A stretch of 64,000 nucleotides of DNA from Mixta sp. Marseille-Q2659 (GCF_940807255.1 NZ_CALNWY010000010.1:62001-126000), one strand, 5' to 3'. Counted from the stretch's first letter, positions 8,130 through 19,571 are shown. Made by a program: numbers and translations. Notes: generated from the letters alone by a model not told the origin.

Positions 8130-9602
8130 ATGGCTGAAGCGCTTTACCCGCAGGATAACGTTAACCCTGCAGACAGCCGGACTCGACTTGCCAGGGCAGT
8201 AAAACCCCGTACCGTTCAACATCCTCAACACAGCGGCCTGCATCCTCTGAGCGACGGGCTTGATGCTTTCGCCGCTCGCTATCAACTGTTGTCGATGGCG
8301 GAAGAGCGGATCGATATTCAGTATTACATCTGGCAAAACGATATGTCCGGCCGCTTGCTGTTTATTGCGCTGCTGGAAGCGGCCGATCGCGGCGTACAGG
8401 TGCGTCTGCTGCTGGATGACAATAACACCATGGGACTGGATAAAACGCTGAGCGAACTGAATCGCCATCCAAATATCGAGGTTCGGCTGTTTAATCCGTT
8501 CTCTTTTCGCACGCTACGCGCGCTGGGTTACCTTAGCGATTTTGCCCGCCTGAACCGGCGTATGCACAACAAAAGCATTATCGTTGACGATATGGTCACT
8601 ATCGTTGGGGGCCGCAATATTGGCGACGAATATTTCGGCGCGGGCACACAGCCGCTGTTTTCTGACCTTGACGTTATGGCAATAGGGCCGGTGGTGGAAG
8701 AGGTTGCGGAGGATTTTGAGCGCTACTGGCACAGCGGGGCGGTTAAAGCCTTTACGGCCGTGGTGGATGATGCGCCCGATGATTCACGTGCTGCGGTAAC
8801 CTTGCCGGAAGCGTGGCGCGACAGCGAACAGGTGCAGCGCTATATGCAGCGTCTTCAAACGTGCGGCTATGTGTCACAGCTGGACAACGGCGAGCTGGAG
8901 ATGATCTGGGCGCCGGCGCGCTTACTGAGCGACGATCCGCGCAAGGGACTCGGCAAGGCGCGGCGCAGTACGCTGCTGCCGCAGCGCATGATCGAGATCA
9001 TTGGGCGTCCGCAGCAGCAGTTCGATATTATTTCCGCCTATTTCGTGCCGACGCGCGCGGGCGTGGCGCAACTGCTGACACTGGTGCGCAGCGGCGTAAA
9101 GATAGCCATTCTGACCAATTCGCTGGCCGCTAACGATGTCTCGGTGGTTCACGCCGGGTATGCCAAATGGCGCAAAAAGCTGCTGCGGCATGGCGTTAAA
9201 CTTTATGAGCTAAAACCGCAGGCCAGCGGCGAAGAGAAGCCGCACGATCGCGGCCTGACCGGTAACTCTGGTTCCAGCCTGCATGCCAAAACCTTCAGCG
9301 TCGATAATGAGAAAGTCTTTATCGGCTCGTTTAATTTCGATCCGCGTTCGGCGGTATTAAATACTGAAATGGGATTGCTGATCGAAAGCGAAGTGCTGGC
9401 GGGCAATATTCATCAGCGCTTTGTGGAAGAGATGCGCGAACGTGCCTGGACGTTGCGGCTCGACAAATGGGGCCGGGTAAACTGGGTGGAATATGAAGGC
9501 GAGCCGGGCGAGATCGTTCATAAACATGAGCCGAAAACGCGCTTCTATCAGCGTCTGCTGGTGCGCCTGGTCTGGCATTTACCGGTAGAGTGGCTGCTGT
9601 AG
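8130..9602 (+). CDS. clsC: Cardiolipin synthase C (phospholipase D family)
   Basis: A 490-residue member of the phospholipase D superfamily. Two HKD motifs are present: HNKSIIVDD near residue 146 followed by GGRNIGDEYF, and HAKTFSVDN near residue 385 followed by GSFNFDPRS. ClsC makes cardiolipin from phosphatidylglycerol and phosphatidylethanolamine, and in E. coli works best with YmdB present. AAGGAAAGG precedes the start. It forms a unit with ymdB and is convergent with opgC 23 bp downstream. Confidence 0.95.
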   Translation: MAEALYPQDNVNPADSRTRLARAVKPRTVQHPQHSGLHPLSDGLDAFAARYQLLSMAEERIDIQYYIWQNDMSGRLLFIALLEAADRGVQVRLLLDDNNTMGLDKTLSELNRHPNIEVRLFNPFSFRTLRALGYLSDFARLNRRMHNKSIIVDDMVTIVGGRNIGDEYFGAGTQPLFSDLDVMAIGPVVEEVAEDFERYWHSGAVKAFTAVVDDAPDDSRAAVTLPEAWRDSEQVQRYMQRLQTCGYVSQLDNGELEMIWAPARLLSDDPRKGLGKARRSTLLPQRMIEIIGRPQQQFDIISAYFVPTRAGVAQLLTLVRSGVKIAILTNSLAANDVSVVHAGYAKWRKKLLRHGVKLYELKPQASGEEKPHDRGLTGNSGSSLHAKTFSVDNEKVFIGSFNFDPRSAVLNTEMGLLIESEVLAGNIHQRFVEEMRERAWTLRLDKWGRVNWVEYEGEPGEIVHKHEPKTRFYQRLLVRLVWHLPVEWLL

Positions 9603-9625
9603 CGGACGTCCGTGCCCGCTGAGGC

Positions 9626-10756
9626 TTATGGCTGCGGGCGCGCCTTCTTCCCGGAGAAGAAAGCGCAGCAGCGGATGCGCAGATGGATTTCGTACAGAAT
9701 AAAGGCGATGCCGAAGACAAACATCAGGCCGGCGAGGAAGCCCAGCGCATTGTTATGAATATGCGGCGTGATAAAAATGCCGTACAGCAGCGTTAGCGGA
9801 TGATGTACCAGATAGATAAACAGCGAGGCATTCACCAGCCAGGTAATGCGCGGCGAATGCGCATTCAGAAAACGGTGACCGAAGGCGAACACCACGTTAA
9901 CCATCCACAGGCCCATCAGCATCGAAACCACCGCATCGATTTCGTACATCCAGCCTTCGCCGCTGCTGTAACGCTGGTTAGCCATATAGGCGAAAAATGC
10001 CAGCACGGCGCCCGCCAGCGTCCAGGGATTAAAACGCACAAAGCGCGCCTTCAGCGCCGGATTGCGCCAGGCTAAGGCGCCCAGGCAGAAGAAGGGCAGG
10101 TAAAACAGCGTCTGCATAACGGCAAAGTTAAACAGGCCATCGGTCAGCAGCGCGGGCTGAAACAGAAAAATCAGACGGCGCACTACGCACCAGCACAGGC
10201 TGTAAAACAGTATCGCCAGCGTTAATGTCAGCCAGCCGGGCGCGGCGATCTCGCCTTTTTCCTGCCTGCGCAGACGATGAAACAGCCACAGTCCGAGTGT
10301 CGTAAAAATAACCAGCACCAGTAAAAACCACAGGTGCGAAATTAACTCCCAAACTAACGTATTATATTTGTCATAAAGAGAGAAACTCGACCAGCCTGGG
10401 ATTTTTCCTGTCCATGCTTTGAGCATAAAGAACTGCGGCAGCGTAATCAGCGGAATAGCGCTGAGCATTGGAATGCCGACGCGCTCCACACGTACTTTCC
10501 ACCACTCCTTTGGCGCATAGCGCAAATAGAGCATATAAGAAAAGTAACCGGATATGACAAAAAACACCTGCATACGAAAGGCGTGAATAAAGTCATTAAA
10601 TACGGTTAGCCAAAGCGTAGGCTCCGCGCTGTTAACGGACCACTGGTGGCTGGAATAAATAAGAGAAACATGAAAAGGAACGCCAAGTAGCATCAGATAA
10701 GCGCGAATGGAATCGAGAAAATATTCACGCGGCTGGGATTTTGTACGCATAGTCAT
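9626..10756 (-). CDS. opgC: Glucans biosynthesis protein C, OPG succinyltransferase
   Basis: A 376-residue inner-membrane protein of the acyltransferase-3 type with about ten hydrophobic segments. It matches E. coli OpgC (MdoC) closely at [33 protein letters not shown] and [13 protein letters not shown]. It transfers succinyl groups to osmoregulated periplasmic glucans. A second Met two codons later (10750) is an equally possible start. It is divergent from opgGH across about 230 bp, the arrangement seen in E. coli, so the intergenic region should hold both promoters. Confidence 0.95.
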   Translation of the reverse strand: MTMRTKSQPREYFLDSIRAYLMLLGVPFHVSLIYSSHQWSVNSAEPTLWLTVFNDFIHAFRMQVFFVISGYFSYMLYLRYAPKEWWKVRVERVGIPMLSAIPLITLPQFFMLKAWTGKIPGWSSFSLYDKYNTLVWELISHLWFLLVLVIFTTLGLWLFHRLRRQEKGEIAAPGWLTLTLAILFYSLCWCVVRRLIFLFQPALLTDGLFNFAVMQTLFYLPFFCLGALAWRNPALKARFVRFNPWTLAGAVLAFFAYMANQRYSSGEGWMYEIDAVVSMLMGLWMVNVVFAFGHRFLNAHSPRITWLVNASLFIYLVHHPLTLLYGIFITPHIHNNALGFLAGLMFVFGIAFILYEIHLRIRCCAFFSGKKARPQP

Positions 10757-10989
10757 CCAGTTTTAGTACGTTTTATATACCGGCTCGCCCTGAACCTGAC
10801 AAAAGTAAGCGCTTTACTTTACCGGAACGGGAACCAATATAATATCAGTCGATTCTGTAACAGAAGAACAACGCAGGGTTAAGTCCTGAGGGCAGGGAAA
10901 ATGGGAACAAAACAACTGGCATACTGTCGGAAAACGGAATAATCCATTAATATGGATGGGATTGATTTAAGCACACGAAAGGGGGGGAT

Positions 10990-12555
10990 GTGCTGATTAC
11001 TAACAAAAATAAATCGGGACTGAAAAAACTGCACTGGGTTAGTGCGGCAGTTCTGTTTGCCTTGTATGCCAACACCAGTTGGGCTTTTAGCATTGATGAT
11101 GTCGCAAAAGAGGCAAAATCGTTAGCAGGAAAAAGTTTTGAAGCACCGAAGAGCAATTTGCCCTCTCAATTTCGTGACATGAAATATGCTGACTATCAGC
11201 AGATCCAGTTTAATCACGATAAAGCCTGGTGGCATCAGCTGAAAACGCCATTCAAGCTGGAGTTCTATCATCAGGGCATGTATTTCGATATGCCGGTGAA
11301 ACTTAATGAAGTCACGGCCAATACGGTACGGGAAATCAAATATAACCCGGAATATTTTAATTTCGGCAATGTGCAGCACGATCCGGAAACCATTAAAAAC
11401 CTCGGTTTTGCCGGTTTTAAAGTGCTTTACCCGTTAAACGCGAAAGGCAAAAACGACGAAATTACCAGCTTCCTCGGTGCCAGCTATTTCCGCGTTATCG
11501 GTGGCGGCCAGGTTTATGGTCTCTCCTCGCGCGGACTGGCGATCGATACCGCGCTGCCTTCCGGGGAAGAGTTCCCGCGCTTCCGCGAATTCTGGATTGA
11601 ACGTCCGAAGCCGCAGGATAAGCAACTGGTGATTTATGCGCTGCTTGACTCCCCGCGCGCAACCGGTGCCTACCGCTTTGTGCTGCGTCCGGGCGCGGAC
11701 ACCAATGTGGACGTGCAGGCGAAAGTCTACCTGCGCGACAAAGTCGGCAAGCTGGGCGTCGCGCCGCTCACCAGTATGTTCCTCTATGGCCCGAATCAGC
11801 CTTCTCCGATAGTCAACTATCGCCCGTCGCTGCATGATTCCAATGGTCTGTCGATCCATGCCGGCAACGGCGAATGGATCTGGCGTCCGCTGAACAATCC
11901 GCGTCATCTGGCGGTCAGCACCTTTACCGTGGAAAGCCCGAAAGGGTTTGGCCTGCTGCAACGCGGACGCGAATTTAGCCAGTATCAGGATCTCGACGAC
12001 CGTTACGATCTGCGCCCAAGCGGCTGGATCGAGCCGCAGGGCGACTGGGGTAAAGGTCGCGTTGAGCTGGTGGAAATTCCAACGGCGGATGAAACCAACG
12101 ATAATATCGTCGCCTTCTGGACCCCGGAGAACCTGCCGGATCCGGGTAAGGAAATGAACTTTAAATACCGTCTGCACTTTACCCGTAATGAGGACCAGCT
12201 GCATTCGCCGGAAACGGCGTGGGTGAAAAGCACGCTGCGTTCAACCGGCGATGTGAAACAGTCGAACCTGGTACGTCAGCCTGACGGCACACTCGCCTTC
12301 TTGGTGGATTTTGTCGGCCAGGATATGAGCAAGCTGGCGGATAATACGCCGGTAACGCCGCAGGTCAGCATCGGCAATAACGGCGAGATTGTGGAACAGA
12401 ACGTGCGTTACAATCCGGTGACCAAAGGCTGGCGCTTAACGCTGCGTATTCGCGTGAAAGATGCCAAGCAGCCGACCGAAATGCGCGCCGCACTGGTTAA
12501 CGGTGATAAAGCGCTGACGGAAACATGGAGCTATCAGTTGCCTGCCAATGAATAA
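10990..12555 (+). CDS. opgG: Glucans biosynthesis protein G, periplasmic
   Basis: A 521-residue periplasmic protein required for synthesis and branching of osmoregulated periplasmic glucans. Its signal peptide ends in NTSWA just before [10 protein letters not shown], as in E. coli MdoG, and the body is closely alike throughout (for example [17 protein letters not shown] and the C-terminal [11 protein letters not shown]). The frame opens with GTG at 10990, preceded by a run of seven G that likely serves as the ribosome site; an ATG two bases earlier is out of frame and stops at once. Its last codons overlap the opgH start. Confidence 0.95.
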   Translation: MLITNKNKSGLKKLHWVSAAVLFALYANTSWAFSIDDVAKEAKSLAGKSFEAPKSNLPSQFRDMKYADYQQIQFNHDKAWWHQLKTPFKLEFYHQGMYFDMPVKLNEVTANTVREIKYNPEYFNFGNVQHDPETIKNLGFAGFKVLYPLNAKGKNDEITSFLGASYFRVIGGGQVYGLSSRGLAIDTALPSGEEFPRFREFWIERPKPQDKQLVIYALLDSPRATGAYRFVLRPGADTNVDVQAKVYLRDKVGKLGVAPLTSMFLYGPNQPSPIVNYRPSLHDSNGLSIHAGNGEWIWRPLNNPRHLAVSTFTVESPKGFGLLQRGREFSQYQDLDDRYDLRPSGWIEPQGDWGKGRVELVEIPTADETNDNIVAFWTPENLPDPGKEMNFKYRLHFTRNEDQLHSPETAWVKSTLRSTGDVKQSNLVRQPDGTLAFLVDFVGQDMSKLADNTPVTPQVSIGNNGEIVEQNVRYNPVTKGWRLTLRIRVKDAKQPTEMRAALVNGDKALTETWSYQLPANE

Positions 12556-15112
12556 ATCAATTTTAACTCCAGCTGACTATATCGACGCGCTGCCGCTCAC
12601 GCCGGAAGGCAAAGCGGCGCTGGCGCCTGACCTGCCCGCCCAGGAGGCGGGCGGCGATGTTTACAGTAGATTGCATCAACAGCTGGGCCAGGGTGGCCCG
12701 GCGGAAGCGCGTCCTGATGATGCGCCGCTGACCTCGGTAAAATCGCGTATTGAAATGAGCTGGCCGGACTCACTGGACGGCGGCAAACAGTTTGGCGAGG
12801 ATTATCAGGGGCGCACTACGCTAAAGGCGATGCCGCCGGTAAAGCGTTCGCTGATGTTCCCCGAAGCCTGGCGCACCAACCCGCTGGCGCGCGCCTGGGA
12901 TTCGCTGCGCGGCCGCAAATCGACGCCGCGCTACGCCTCAGCCGAAGAGCAGCGCCAGGAAGATAAATGGCGTCACGTCGGCTCGATCCGTCGCTATATC
13001 CTGTTACTGCTGACCATCGTTCAGACGGTGATCGCCACCTGGTATATGAAGACCATTCTGCCTTACCAGGGCTGGGCGCTGATCGATCCGATGGATATGC
13101 TGAATCAGAACTGGCAGCAATCGCTGTTGCAGCTGCTGCCCTATGTGCTGCAAACCGGCATTCTGTTCCTGTTCGCCATTCTGTTCTGCTGGGTCTCCGC
13201 GGGCTTCTGGACGGCGCTGATGGGCTTTTTACAGCTGCTAATTGGGCGCGATAAGTACAGCATCTCTTATACGCTCACCGGCAATGAGCCGATCGATCCT
13301 AACCATCGTACCGCGCTGATTATGCCTATCTGTAACGAGGACGTAGAGCGCGTCTTCGCTGGGTTGCGCGCCACCTGGGAATCGGTGGTTCGCAGCGGCG
13401 AAAGCGAGCATTTCGATGTCTATATCCTCAGCGACAGCTACGACGCCGATATCGCCATGGCCGAGCAGAAAGCCTGGATGGAACTGGTGCGCGATGTCGG
13501 CGGGGCAGGGAAGATCTTCTATCGCCGCCGCCGCCGCCGCGTGAAGCGTAAAAGCGGTAACATCGATGACTTCTGCCGCCGCTGGGGCAGCCAGTACAGC
13601 TATATGGTAGTGCTGGATGCGGATAGCGTGATGAGCGGCGAATGTCTGACCGGTCTGGTGCGCATGATGGAAGCGAATCCGAACGCCGGTATCATTCAGT
13701 CTTCGCCGAAAGCCTCCGGCATGGATACGCTCTATGCGCGCTGTCAGCAGTTTGCCACGCGCGTTTACGGGCCGCTGTTCACCGCTGGATTACACTTCTG
13801 GCAGCTGGGCGAATCACATTATTGGGGCCACAACGCCATTATCCGCGTGAAGCCGTTTATCGAACACTGTGCGCTGGCGCCGCTGCCGGGTGAAGGTTCG
13901 TTTGCCGGATCGATTCTTTCCCATGACTTCGTGGAGGCCGCGCTAATGCGTCGCGCCGGCTGGGGCGTGTGGATTGCTTACGATCTGCCCGGCTCGTATG
14001 AAGAGCTGCCGCCGAACCTGCTGGATGAGCTGAAGCGCGACCGCCGCTGGTGTCACGGCAACCTGATGAATTTCCGTCTGTTCCTGGTAAAAGGCATGCA
14101 CCCGGTACACCGCGCGGTGTTCCTGACCGGCGTAATGTCTTATCTGTCCGCGCCGCTGTGGTTCCTGTTCCTCGCGCTTTCCACCGCGCTGCAGGTAGTG
14201 CATACGCTGATGGAGCCGCAGTACTTCCTGCAGCCGCGTCAGCTGTTCCCGGTCTGGCCGCAGTGGCGACCCGAACTGGCGATTGCGCTGTTCTCAACCA
14301 CGCTGGTGCTGCTGTTCCTGCCGAAGCTGCTGAGCGTGGTGCTGATCTGGTGCAAGGGCGCGAAAAGCTACGGCGGCGCGCTGCGCCTGCTGCTGTCGAT
14401 GCTGCTGGAGATGTTGTTCTCGGTGCTGCTGGCGCCGGTGCGCATGCTGTTCCATACCGTGTTCGTGGTCAGCGCCTTCCTCGGCTGGGAAGTGGTGTGG
14501 AACTCGCCGCAGCGTGACGACGACGCGACGCCGTGGCGCGAAGCGTTTCGTCGCCACGGTTCACAGATGCTGCTGGGTATCGTCTGGGCCGTCGGCATGG
14601 GCTGGCTGGATCTCAACTTCCTCTGGTGGCTGGCGCCGATTGTTTTCTCGCTGATCCTGTCGCCGTTTGTATCGGTGATCTCCAGCCGGGCAAGCAACGG
14701 ACTGGCAACCCGGCGCGCGAAGCTGTTCCTGATCCCGGAAGAGTATGCGCCGCCGAAAGAGCTGGTGGATACCGATAGCTATCTGCAGCTGAACCGCGAG
14801 CGCGCGCTGAAACATGGCTTTATGCATGCGCTGTTCCATCCGTCATTTAATGCCCTGGCGACCGCGATGGCGACGTCACGTCACCTGAAAAGCGATCTGC
14901 TGGATCATGCCCGCGATCGTCGTGTCGAGCATGCGCTGAGCGACGCACCGGCGAAGCTGAGCCGTGATGAGCGTTTAGCGCTGCTTAGCGATCCGGTTAC
15001 GCTGGCGCGCCTGCACTATCGCCTGTGGCAGGATGCGGAGAAATATCATGAGTGGCTCGATTATTACCGCACGTTGCAACTCAATCCGCTGGCGTTAGCC
15101 ACGGCAAAATAA
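12548..15112 (+). CDS. opgH: Glucans biosynthesis glucosyltransferase H
   Basis: An 854-residue multi-membrane GT2 glucosyltransferase that builds the beta-1,2-glucan backbone from UDP-glucose at the inner membrane; in E. coli it also moonlights as a nutrient-linked inhibitor of FtsZ. The cytoplasmic catalytic domain shows [16 protein letters not shown] (DxD-type), SHDFVEA and the RDRRWCHGN (Q/RxxRW-type) motif. The central 600 residues are nearly identical to E. coli MdoH, while the N-terminal 70 residues, the part linked to FtsZ in E. coli, differ considerably. The start overlaps the opgG stop (ATGAATAA). Confidence 0.96.
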   Translation: MNKSILTPADYIDALPLTPEGKAALAPDLPAQEAGGDVYSRLHQQLGQGGPAEARPDDAPLTSVKSRIEMSWPDSLDGGKQFGEDYQGRTTLKAMPPVKRSLMFPEAWRTNPLARAWDSLRGRKSTPRYASAEEQRQEDKWRHVGSIRRYILLLLTIVQTVIATWYMKTILPYQGWALIDPMDMLNQNWQQSLLQLLPYVLQTGILFLFAILFCWVSAGFWTALMGFLQLLIGRDKYSISYTLTGNEPIDPNHRTALIMPICNEDVERVFAGLRATWESVVRSGESEHFDVYILSDSYDADIAMAEQKAWMELVRDVGGAGKIFYRRRRRRVKRKSGNIDDFCRRWGSQYSYMVVLDADSVMSGECLTGLVRMMEANPNAGIIQSSPKASGMDTLYARCQQFATRVYGPLFTAGLHFWQLGESHYWGHNAIIRVKPFIEHCALAPLPGEGSFAGSILSHDFVEAALMRRAGWGVWIAYDLPGSYEELPPNLLDELKRDRRWCHGNLMNFRLFLVKGMHPVHRAVFLTGVMSYLSAPLWFLFLALSTALQVVHTLMEPQYFLQPRQLFPVWPQWRPELAIALFSTTLVLLFLPKLLSVVLIWCKGAKSYGGALRLLLSMLLEMLFSVLLAPVRMLFHTVFVVSAFLGWEVVWNSPQRDDDATPWREAFRRHGSQMLLGIVWAVGMGWLDLNFLWWLAPIVFSLILSPFVSVISSRASNGLATRRAKLFLIPEEYAPPKELVDTDSYLQLNRERALKHGFMHALFHPSFNALATAMATSRHLKSDLLDHARDRRVEHALSDAPAKLSRDERLALLSDPVTLARLHYRLWQDAEKYHEWLDYYRTLQLNPLALATAK

Positions 15113-15117
15113 ATCAG

Positions 15118-15140
15118 GCGGCCTGCGGGCCGCTTTTTTT
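15118..15140 (+). terminator. Intrinsic terminator of opgGH
   Basis: GCGGCC (15118-15123) pairs with GGCCGC (15128-15133) over a TGCG loop and is followed by seven T. Confidence 0.9.
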
Positions 15141-15238
15141 ATCCGTCGTATCCGCTTTACGCTACTTTTACCTTTATGCGCCGCACCAGTGCGCGCAAAG
15201 CAGCCAGAATGTCGCAGGTTTAGTTTGAGAGGTGTAGG

Positions 15239-15478
15239 TTGAAAAAAGGATTACGCAGCGCGTTGGCGCTGACGCTGGTAATGATGTTAACCGGCTGCGG
15301 CAGTATTATCAGCCGCACCGTGCCCGGACAGGGAAACGGCAATCAATATTATCCCGGCGTACAGTGGGATGTGCGCGACACGCCGTGGCGCTTTCTGACC
15401 ATTATCGACGTGCCGCTGTCGGCCCTGCTGGATACGCTGCTGCTTCCGGTGGATGCGCACCACGGGCCCTATGAATAA
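15239..15478 (+). CDS. yceK: YceK/YidQ-family outer-membrane lipoprotein
   Basis: A 79-residue lipoprotein. The signal peptide ends in LTGC (Cys20), then GSIISRTVPGQGNGNQYYPG is nearly the same as E. coli YceK, and the C-terminus DTLLLPVDAHHGPYE is conserved. The start is TTG at 15239, with GAGAGGTG upstream. Function unknown in E. coli. It sits after the opgGH terminator with its own unit and ends 8 bp before the convergent msyB. Confidence 0.93.
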   Translation: MKKGLRSALALTLVMMLTGCGSIISRTVPGQGNGNQYYPGVQWDVRDTPWRFLTIIDVPLSALLDTLLLPVDAHHGPYE

Positions 15479-15486
15479 CTGATGGC

Positions 15487-15888
15487 TTACCAGCGGTCAG
15501 ATTCGTTATTGCTGCCGCTGTCTTCCCACTCCTGCGCTACCGCTTCGCCTTCTTCGGTATCCAGCGGCGGCTCCAGCTGAAATTCGCCTTCATCCCATTC
15601 GTGCAGCGTGTTTTCCGGCATCCATTCCTGGCGCAGTTCAACCTCATCGAAATCGCCATCAAAAATCGCCTGCGCCGCTTCGCCGGTGCGGATCGGCGAA
15701 AGCTCGCCATCGTCGCTTTCATCGGCCAGGAATTCCGCCTGCCACATGATTTCACCATCCTGCATCACATACTTTTGCAGGTTGAATTGGCCGATGGAAA
15801 TCTCATCATCATCCAGATCCGGGTTATTCGCCATGAACTCTTCGCGGGCGTTATCGATAGCTTCTTCCAGTGTGCTAAACATGCTCAT
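15487..15888 (-). CDS. msyB: Acidic protein MsyB
   Basis: A 133-residue very acidic protein matching E. coli MsyB, ending its conserved core with ENTLHEWDEGEFQLEPPLD. MsyB was found as a multicopy suppressor of secretion (secY/secA) mutants. The start at 15888 has AAGGAGA six bases upstream; a longer reading upstream is basic, lacks homology and is rejected. In E. coli mdtG lies between msyB and lpxL; here it is absent and lpxL is about 150 bp upstream. The tail (SGSNNESDRW) is longer than in E. coli. Confidence 0.93.
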   Translation of the reverse strand: MSMFSTLEEAIDNAREEFMANNPDLDDDEISIGQFNLQKYVMQDGEIMWQAEFLADESDDGELSPIRTGEAAQAIFDGDFDEVELRQEWMPENTLHEWDEGEFQLEPPLDTEEGEAVAQEWEDSGSNNESDRW

Positions 15889-16035
15889 CAGTCTCTCCTT
15901 AATCTCCTCGGGGATGGTTTCAGGAAAGAATAGACGAAGATTTGCGACGGTATGGGGTGAGGGAAGAAAAAACTGCGTTAAGCGGAGAAAAACTGACCCT
16001 TTCGCTCCGGGGCGAAGCGAAAGGGGAAACGGCAC

Positions 16036-16956
16036 TTAGTAGAGCTTCTCTTTACCCGGCGGACGGGTTTTAAAACGGCGATGGAGCCACATATATTGTT
16101 CTGGCGCCATCAGAATCGCATCTTCAACGATCTTATTCATGCGGGCGGCGGTCGCTTCTTCACTGTCCGTGGGTATATCCTCAACGCTCGGCAGAACAAT
16201 CAGCTCATAACCTTTGCCGTGCGGCAGGCGACGCGGCACGAATGGGATGACTGCCGGTTTGCCGGTGCGGATCAGCATATAGCTGCCTTTGGTGGAGGCA
16301 GCATCTGGCACGGCGAAAAAGGGCACAAACACGCTGCTCTTCGGGCCGTAATCATGATCGGGCGCATACCAGATAATCTCGCCCGTCTTCAGCGCGCGGA
16401 TCATTCCTTTCAGGTCCTTACGATCGATCATGCTTTTATTGGATCGCATGCGGCCCCAGGTTTGCAGCCAGTCAATCAGCGGGTTGTCATTGGGACGATA
16501 GACGCCGATGCCCGGATTAAGCATGCCGAACATGCGCGCGCCCAACTCCAGCGTCAGGAAGTGCATTCCGATCAGCAATACGCCTTTTTGCTCGCGCTTT
16601 GCCTGTTGAATATGTTCATTGCCAAAGCCGGTAAACCATTTGCGCACCCGCCAGTCTGGCCAGAACCAGGCGATGCCGGTTTCCAGTAAACCCATGCCGA
16701 CAGATTCAAAATTGCGCTTTACCAGCGCCTCGCGCTCGGCGGTCGGCATATCGGGAAAACAGAGTTCAATATTGCGACGGGCAATGGCCGCGCGTCGCTT
16801 CATAAAACGCATCGACAGACGACCTAAACCGCAACCGAGACGATACAGCACCGGATAAGGCAGCAGAACAATAAGATAAAGCAGGCCAATACCAAGCCAG
16901 AGTAACCAGTAACGCGGACGCAGCAGTTCGCGAGAAAATTGGGGCAACTGAGTCAT
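16036..16956 (-). CDS. lpxL: Kdo2-lipid IVA lauroyltransferase
   Basis: A 306-residue inner-membrane acyltransferase that adds laurate to Kdo2-lipid IVA during lipid A assembly. One N-terminal membrane segment (about residues 17-37) is followed by the HX4E catalytic motif HFLTLE near residue 132 and strongly conserved [16 protein letters not shown] and YAPDHDYGP segments. The C-terminus [18 protein letters not shown] matches E. coli LpxL. It is transcribed toward msyB. Confidence 0.95.
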   Translation of the reverse strand: MTQLPQFSRELLRPRYWLLWLGIGLLYLIVLLPYPVLYRLGCGLGRLSMRFMKRRAAIARRNIELCFPDMPTAEREALVKRNFESVGMGLLETGIAWFWPDWRVRKWFTGFGNEHIQQAKREQKGVLLIGMHFLTLELGARMFGMLNPGIGVYRPNDNPLIDWLQTWGRMRSNKSMIDRKDLKGMIRALKTGEIIWYAPDHDYGPKSSVFVPFFAVPDAASTKGSYMLIRTGKPAVIPFVPRRLPHGKGYELIVLPSVEDIPTDSEEATAARMNKIVEDAILMAPEQYMWLHRRFKTRPPGKEKLY

Positions 16957-17065
16957 GTTCTTCCAGTTTGTTCGTTGCGGCAGAGAGAAAAGGCCGCAGT
17001 GTCCAGTTTAAGGGGCGTATTGTGCCACTTTTTTACTTCTGGCTGAAAGAGTGATGTCAGCCATG

Positions 17066-17095
17066 TAAAACGGCAGCGCATCAATTGCGCTGCCG
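17066..17095 (-). terminator. Terminator downstream of the old-yellow-enzyme gene
   Basis: A perfect 10-bp stem (CGGCAGCGCA at 17071-17080, TGCGCTGCCG at 17086-17095) is followed on the minus strand by TTTTAC. Confidence 0.75.
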
Positions 17096-17101
17096 GAAGG
17101 A

Positions 17102-18196
17102 TTAAAGATTAAACAACCCTTTTACTTCGTGCGGTTCGCAGCGCCAGTATTGCGGCGGCGCCTGCACTTTCACCAGCTCGGCGGCGGCGTGCCACGGCCA
17201 GCGCGGATCGTAAAGCATGGCGCGCGCCAGCGCGATGGCATCGGCCTGGCCGCTGGTCAGGATCGATTCCGCCTGCTGCGCCTCGGTAATCAGACCCACA
17301 GCAATGACCGGCATGGTGGTCATGGCCGCCTTAATGCCGGCGGCAAAGGGCACCTGGTAATTCGGACCGACGCTGATCTGCTGCTGCGGCGACAGGCCGC
17401 CGCTGGAGACGTGAATATAGTCGCAGCCCGCCGCTTCCAGCGCCTTGCTCAGCGCGATGGATTGTGCTTCATCCCAGCCGCCTTCCACCCAGTCTGAGGC
17501 GGAAATACGCACGCCCACCGCTTTATCACGCGGGAAAACACGACGCACTTCATCGTAAATTTCCAGCACCAGGCGCATGCGGTTTTCGAGCGAGCCGCCA
17601 TATTCATCGTCACGCTGGTTGGACAGCGGGGAGAGGAACTGATGCAGCAGGTAGCCGTGCGCGGCATGAATTTCCACCAGCTCAAAGCCCAGCCGATCGG
17701 CGCGGATGGCGCTGTCGATAAAGGCCTGTTTAATCTCGGCGATACGCGCTTTGGTCAACGCCAGCGGAGCGCCGTCGTTTTCGCTGTAAGGCAGCGCCGA
17801 AGGGGCAGAGGTTTGCCAGCCGCCCTGCTGTGGCGTTAAAAAGCCGCCGCCGCGCCAGGGCACGTCGCAGGAGGCTTTGCGTCCGGCATGGCCCAGCTGG
17901 ATCCCCAGCGGCATGGTTGCGTAGCGTTTCACATCATTGATGGTTTCCGCCAGCGCCTGCTCGGTTTCATCATCCCACAGGCCAAGATCCTGCGGCGTAA
18001 TGCGGCCAGCCGCTTCCACGGCAGTCGCTTCGATGATCAGCAGTCCGGCGCCAGAAAGGGATAAGTGTCCCAAATGAATACGATGCCAGGGCGTGGCTTT
18101 ACCCTGTTCCGCCGAGTACTGGCACATGGGGGCAATAATGATGCGGTTGCTGAGTGAGAGCTTACCCAACTGCATTGGCGTAAATAGCTGACTCAT
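17102..18196 (-). CDS. Old yellow enzyme, YqjM/XenA-type NAD(P)H:flavin oxidoreductase
   Basis: A 364-residue FMN-dependent TIM-barrel ene-reductase. It has the thermophilic-like OYE signature: Cys in APMCQYSA near residue 25, QLGHAGRKAS near 101, EIHAAHGYLLHQFLSP near 176 and LARAMLYDPRWPWHAA near the end. Such enzymes reduce activated C=C bonds or nitro groups of xenobiotics; the natural substrate is unknown. It lies between lpxL and trhO, which are neighbours in E. coli, so this is an added gene, with its own terminator. No adjacent repressor is seen. Confidence 0.88.
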   Translation of the reverse strand: MSQLFTPMQLGKLSLSNRIIIAPMCQYSAEQGKATPWHRIHLGHLSLSGAGLLIIEATAVEAAGRITPQDLGLWDDETEQALAETINDVKRYATMPLGIQLGHAGRKASCDVPWRGGGFLTPQQGGWQTSAPSALPYSENDGAPLALTKARIAEIKQAFIDSAIRADRLGFELVEIHAAHGYLLHQFLSPLSNQRDDEYGGSLENRMRLVLEIYDEVRRVFPRDKAVGVRISASDWVEGGWDEAQSIALSKALEAAGCDYIHVSSGGLSPQQQISVGPNYQVPFAAGIKAAMTTMPVIAVGLITEAQQAESILTSGQADAIALARAMLYDPRWPWHAAAELVKVQAPPQYWRCEPHEVKGLFNL

Positions 18197-18403
18197 CTTA
18201 TTCTCCGTCGGTTGTCACCCTGGTAACAGATAGGGTGCTAATGAAGTACTTATGCTTAACGCTATTGGTAGCGCGGTCAATTGTCAGTATGTGCGGTTAG
18301 CCTGCCTCGTCAAATGTAGAAAAAATGCTGCAAAGCTTTGCTTCACTGTTAAATCAGGTATCATGGCGCCCGCAAAAAAAGCTCACTACCGGGAAAGAAC
18401 ACC

Positions 18404-19462
18404 ATGCCAGTGTTACATAACCTTGTTTCGAATAAAGAGCTGAAGGCGCGCATGCTGGCTGAAACCGAGCCGCGCACCACAGTCTCTTTCTATAAATATT
18501 TCACCATTAACGATCCTAAAGCCTTTCGTGATGCGCTTTACCTGGCGCTGACCGAGCTGAAGGTATTTGGTCGTATCTATGTGGCTCACGAAGGCATCAA
18601 CGCGCAGGTGAGCGTGCCGGCCAGCCTCTATCCGCGCCTGCAGGAAACGCTCTATCGCTTCGATCCAGCGCTGAATAATCTGCGGATGAATATCGCGCTG
18701 GACGATGACGGCAAATCATTTTGGGTGCTGCGTCTGAAAGTGCGCGATCGTATTGTTGCCGATGGCATTGAAGATGAAAGTTTCGACGCCAGCCAGGTCG
18801 GTGCCTATCTGAAGGCGGATGAAGTTAACGCCATGCTGGACGATCCCGACGCGGTATTTGTCGATATGCGCAACCACTACGAATATGAAGTGGGCCACTT
18901 TGATAAAGCGCTGGAAATTCCTGCCGATACCTTCCGCGATCAGCTGCCGATGGCGGTTGAAATGCTGCAGGATAAAAAAGATAAAAAGATCGTGATGTAC
19001 TGCACCGGCGGTATTCGCTGTGAAAAGGCCAGCGCCTGGATGCTGCATAACGGTTTTGAGCAGGTTTACCACGTGGAAGGCGGCATTATTGAATATGCAC
19101 GTCGGGCGCGCGAGCAGGGCCTGCCGGTGCGTTTCAAAGGCAAAAACTTTGTGTTTGACGAGCGTATGGGCGAGCGCATCTCTGATGATGTGATCGCGCA
19201 TTGCCATCAGTGCGGCGCGCCGTGCGATACGCACGTTAACTGCGTCAATGATGGCTGTCACCTGTTGTTTATCCAGTGTCCATCCTGCGCGGAAAAGTAT
19301 CAGCACTGCTGCAGCCCGATGTGCATGGAAGAGGCGGCATTGCCGCCGGAAGAGCAGCGCGCGCGCCGTGCCGGACGTGAAACCAGTAACAAAGTTTTTA
19401 ATAAGTCGCGCGGACTGTTGAACGCCACGCTGATGATCCCGGCGCTTGGCGATAACGAATAA
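18404..19462 (+). CDS. trhO: tRNA uridine(34) hydroxylase, rhodanese-domain protein
   Basis: A 352-residue protein (YceA) that hydroxylates wobble U34 of certain tRNAs, the oxygen-dependent route to 5-hydroxyuridine. An N-terminal acylphosphatase-like domain (to about residue 95) is followed by the rhodanese domain with the [11 protein letters not shown] active-site loop near residue 200, and a Cys-rich C-terminal part ([23 protein letters not shown]) that probably binds metal. The ATG at 18404 matches the E. coli start (MPVLHN). Single-gene unit, ending in structured RNA and a strong terminator. Confidence 0.95.
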   Translation: MPVLHNLVSNKELKARMLAETEPRTTVSFYKYFTINDPKAFRDALYLALTELKVFGRIYVAHEGINAQVSVPASLYPRLQETLYRFDPALNNLRMNIALDDDGKSFWVLRLKVRDRIVADGIEDESFDASQVGAYLKADEVNAMLDDPDAVFVDMRNHYEYEVGHFDKALEIPADTFRDQLPMAVEMLQDKKDKKIVMYCTGGIRCEKASAWMLHNGFEQVYHVEGGIIEYARRAREQGLPVRFKGKNFVFDERMGERISDDVIAHCHQCGAPCDTHVNCVNDGCHLLFIQCPSCAEKYQHCCSPMCMEEAALPPEEQRARRAGRETSNKVFNKSRGLLNATLMIPALGDNE

Positions 19463-19493
19463 CAGTCGCTCAGGGGCGATGGTAAACAACGTT

Positions 19494-19571
19494 CGATCGG
19501 GGAGGAGCGTGACGCTCTAAAACGTGCCTGCGCGGAGAGGCCCGTCCGATCGTAAAGACGCAAAAAACGTC
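19494..19571 (+). repeat. Structured element in the trhO 3' region, possible interspersed repeat
   Basis: CGATCGG (19494-19500) and CCGATCG (19546-19552) form an outer stem around smaller hairpins such as GAGC/GCTC (19505-19517); next comes GACG-CAAAAAA-CGTC (19557-19571), then the terminator. The layout resembles the interspersed palindromic elements often found after genes in enterobacteria. I found no second copy in this window, so repeat status is a guess. Confidence 0.35.

Noticed and set aside
18716-19489. 257-residue frame antisense to trhO
   Set aside because: Fully inside a conserved gene; no family features and no ribosome site.
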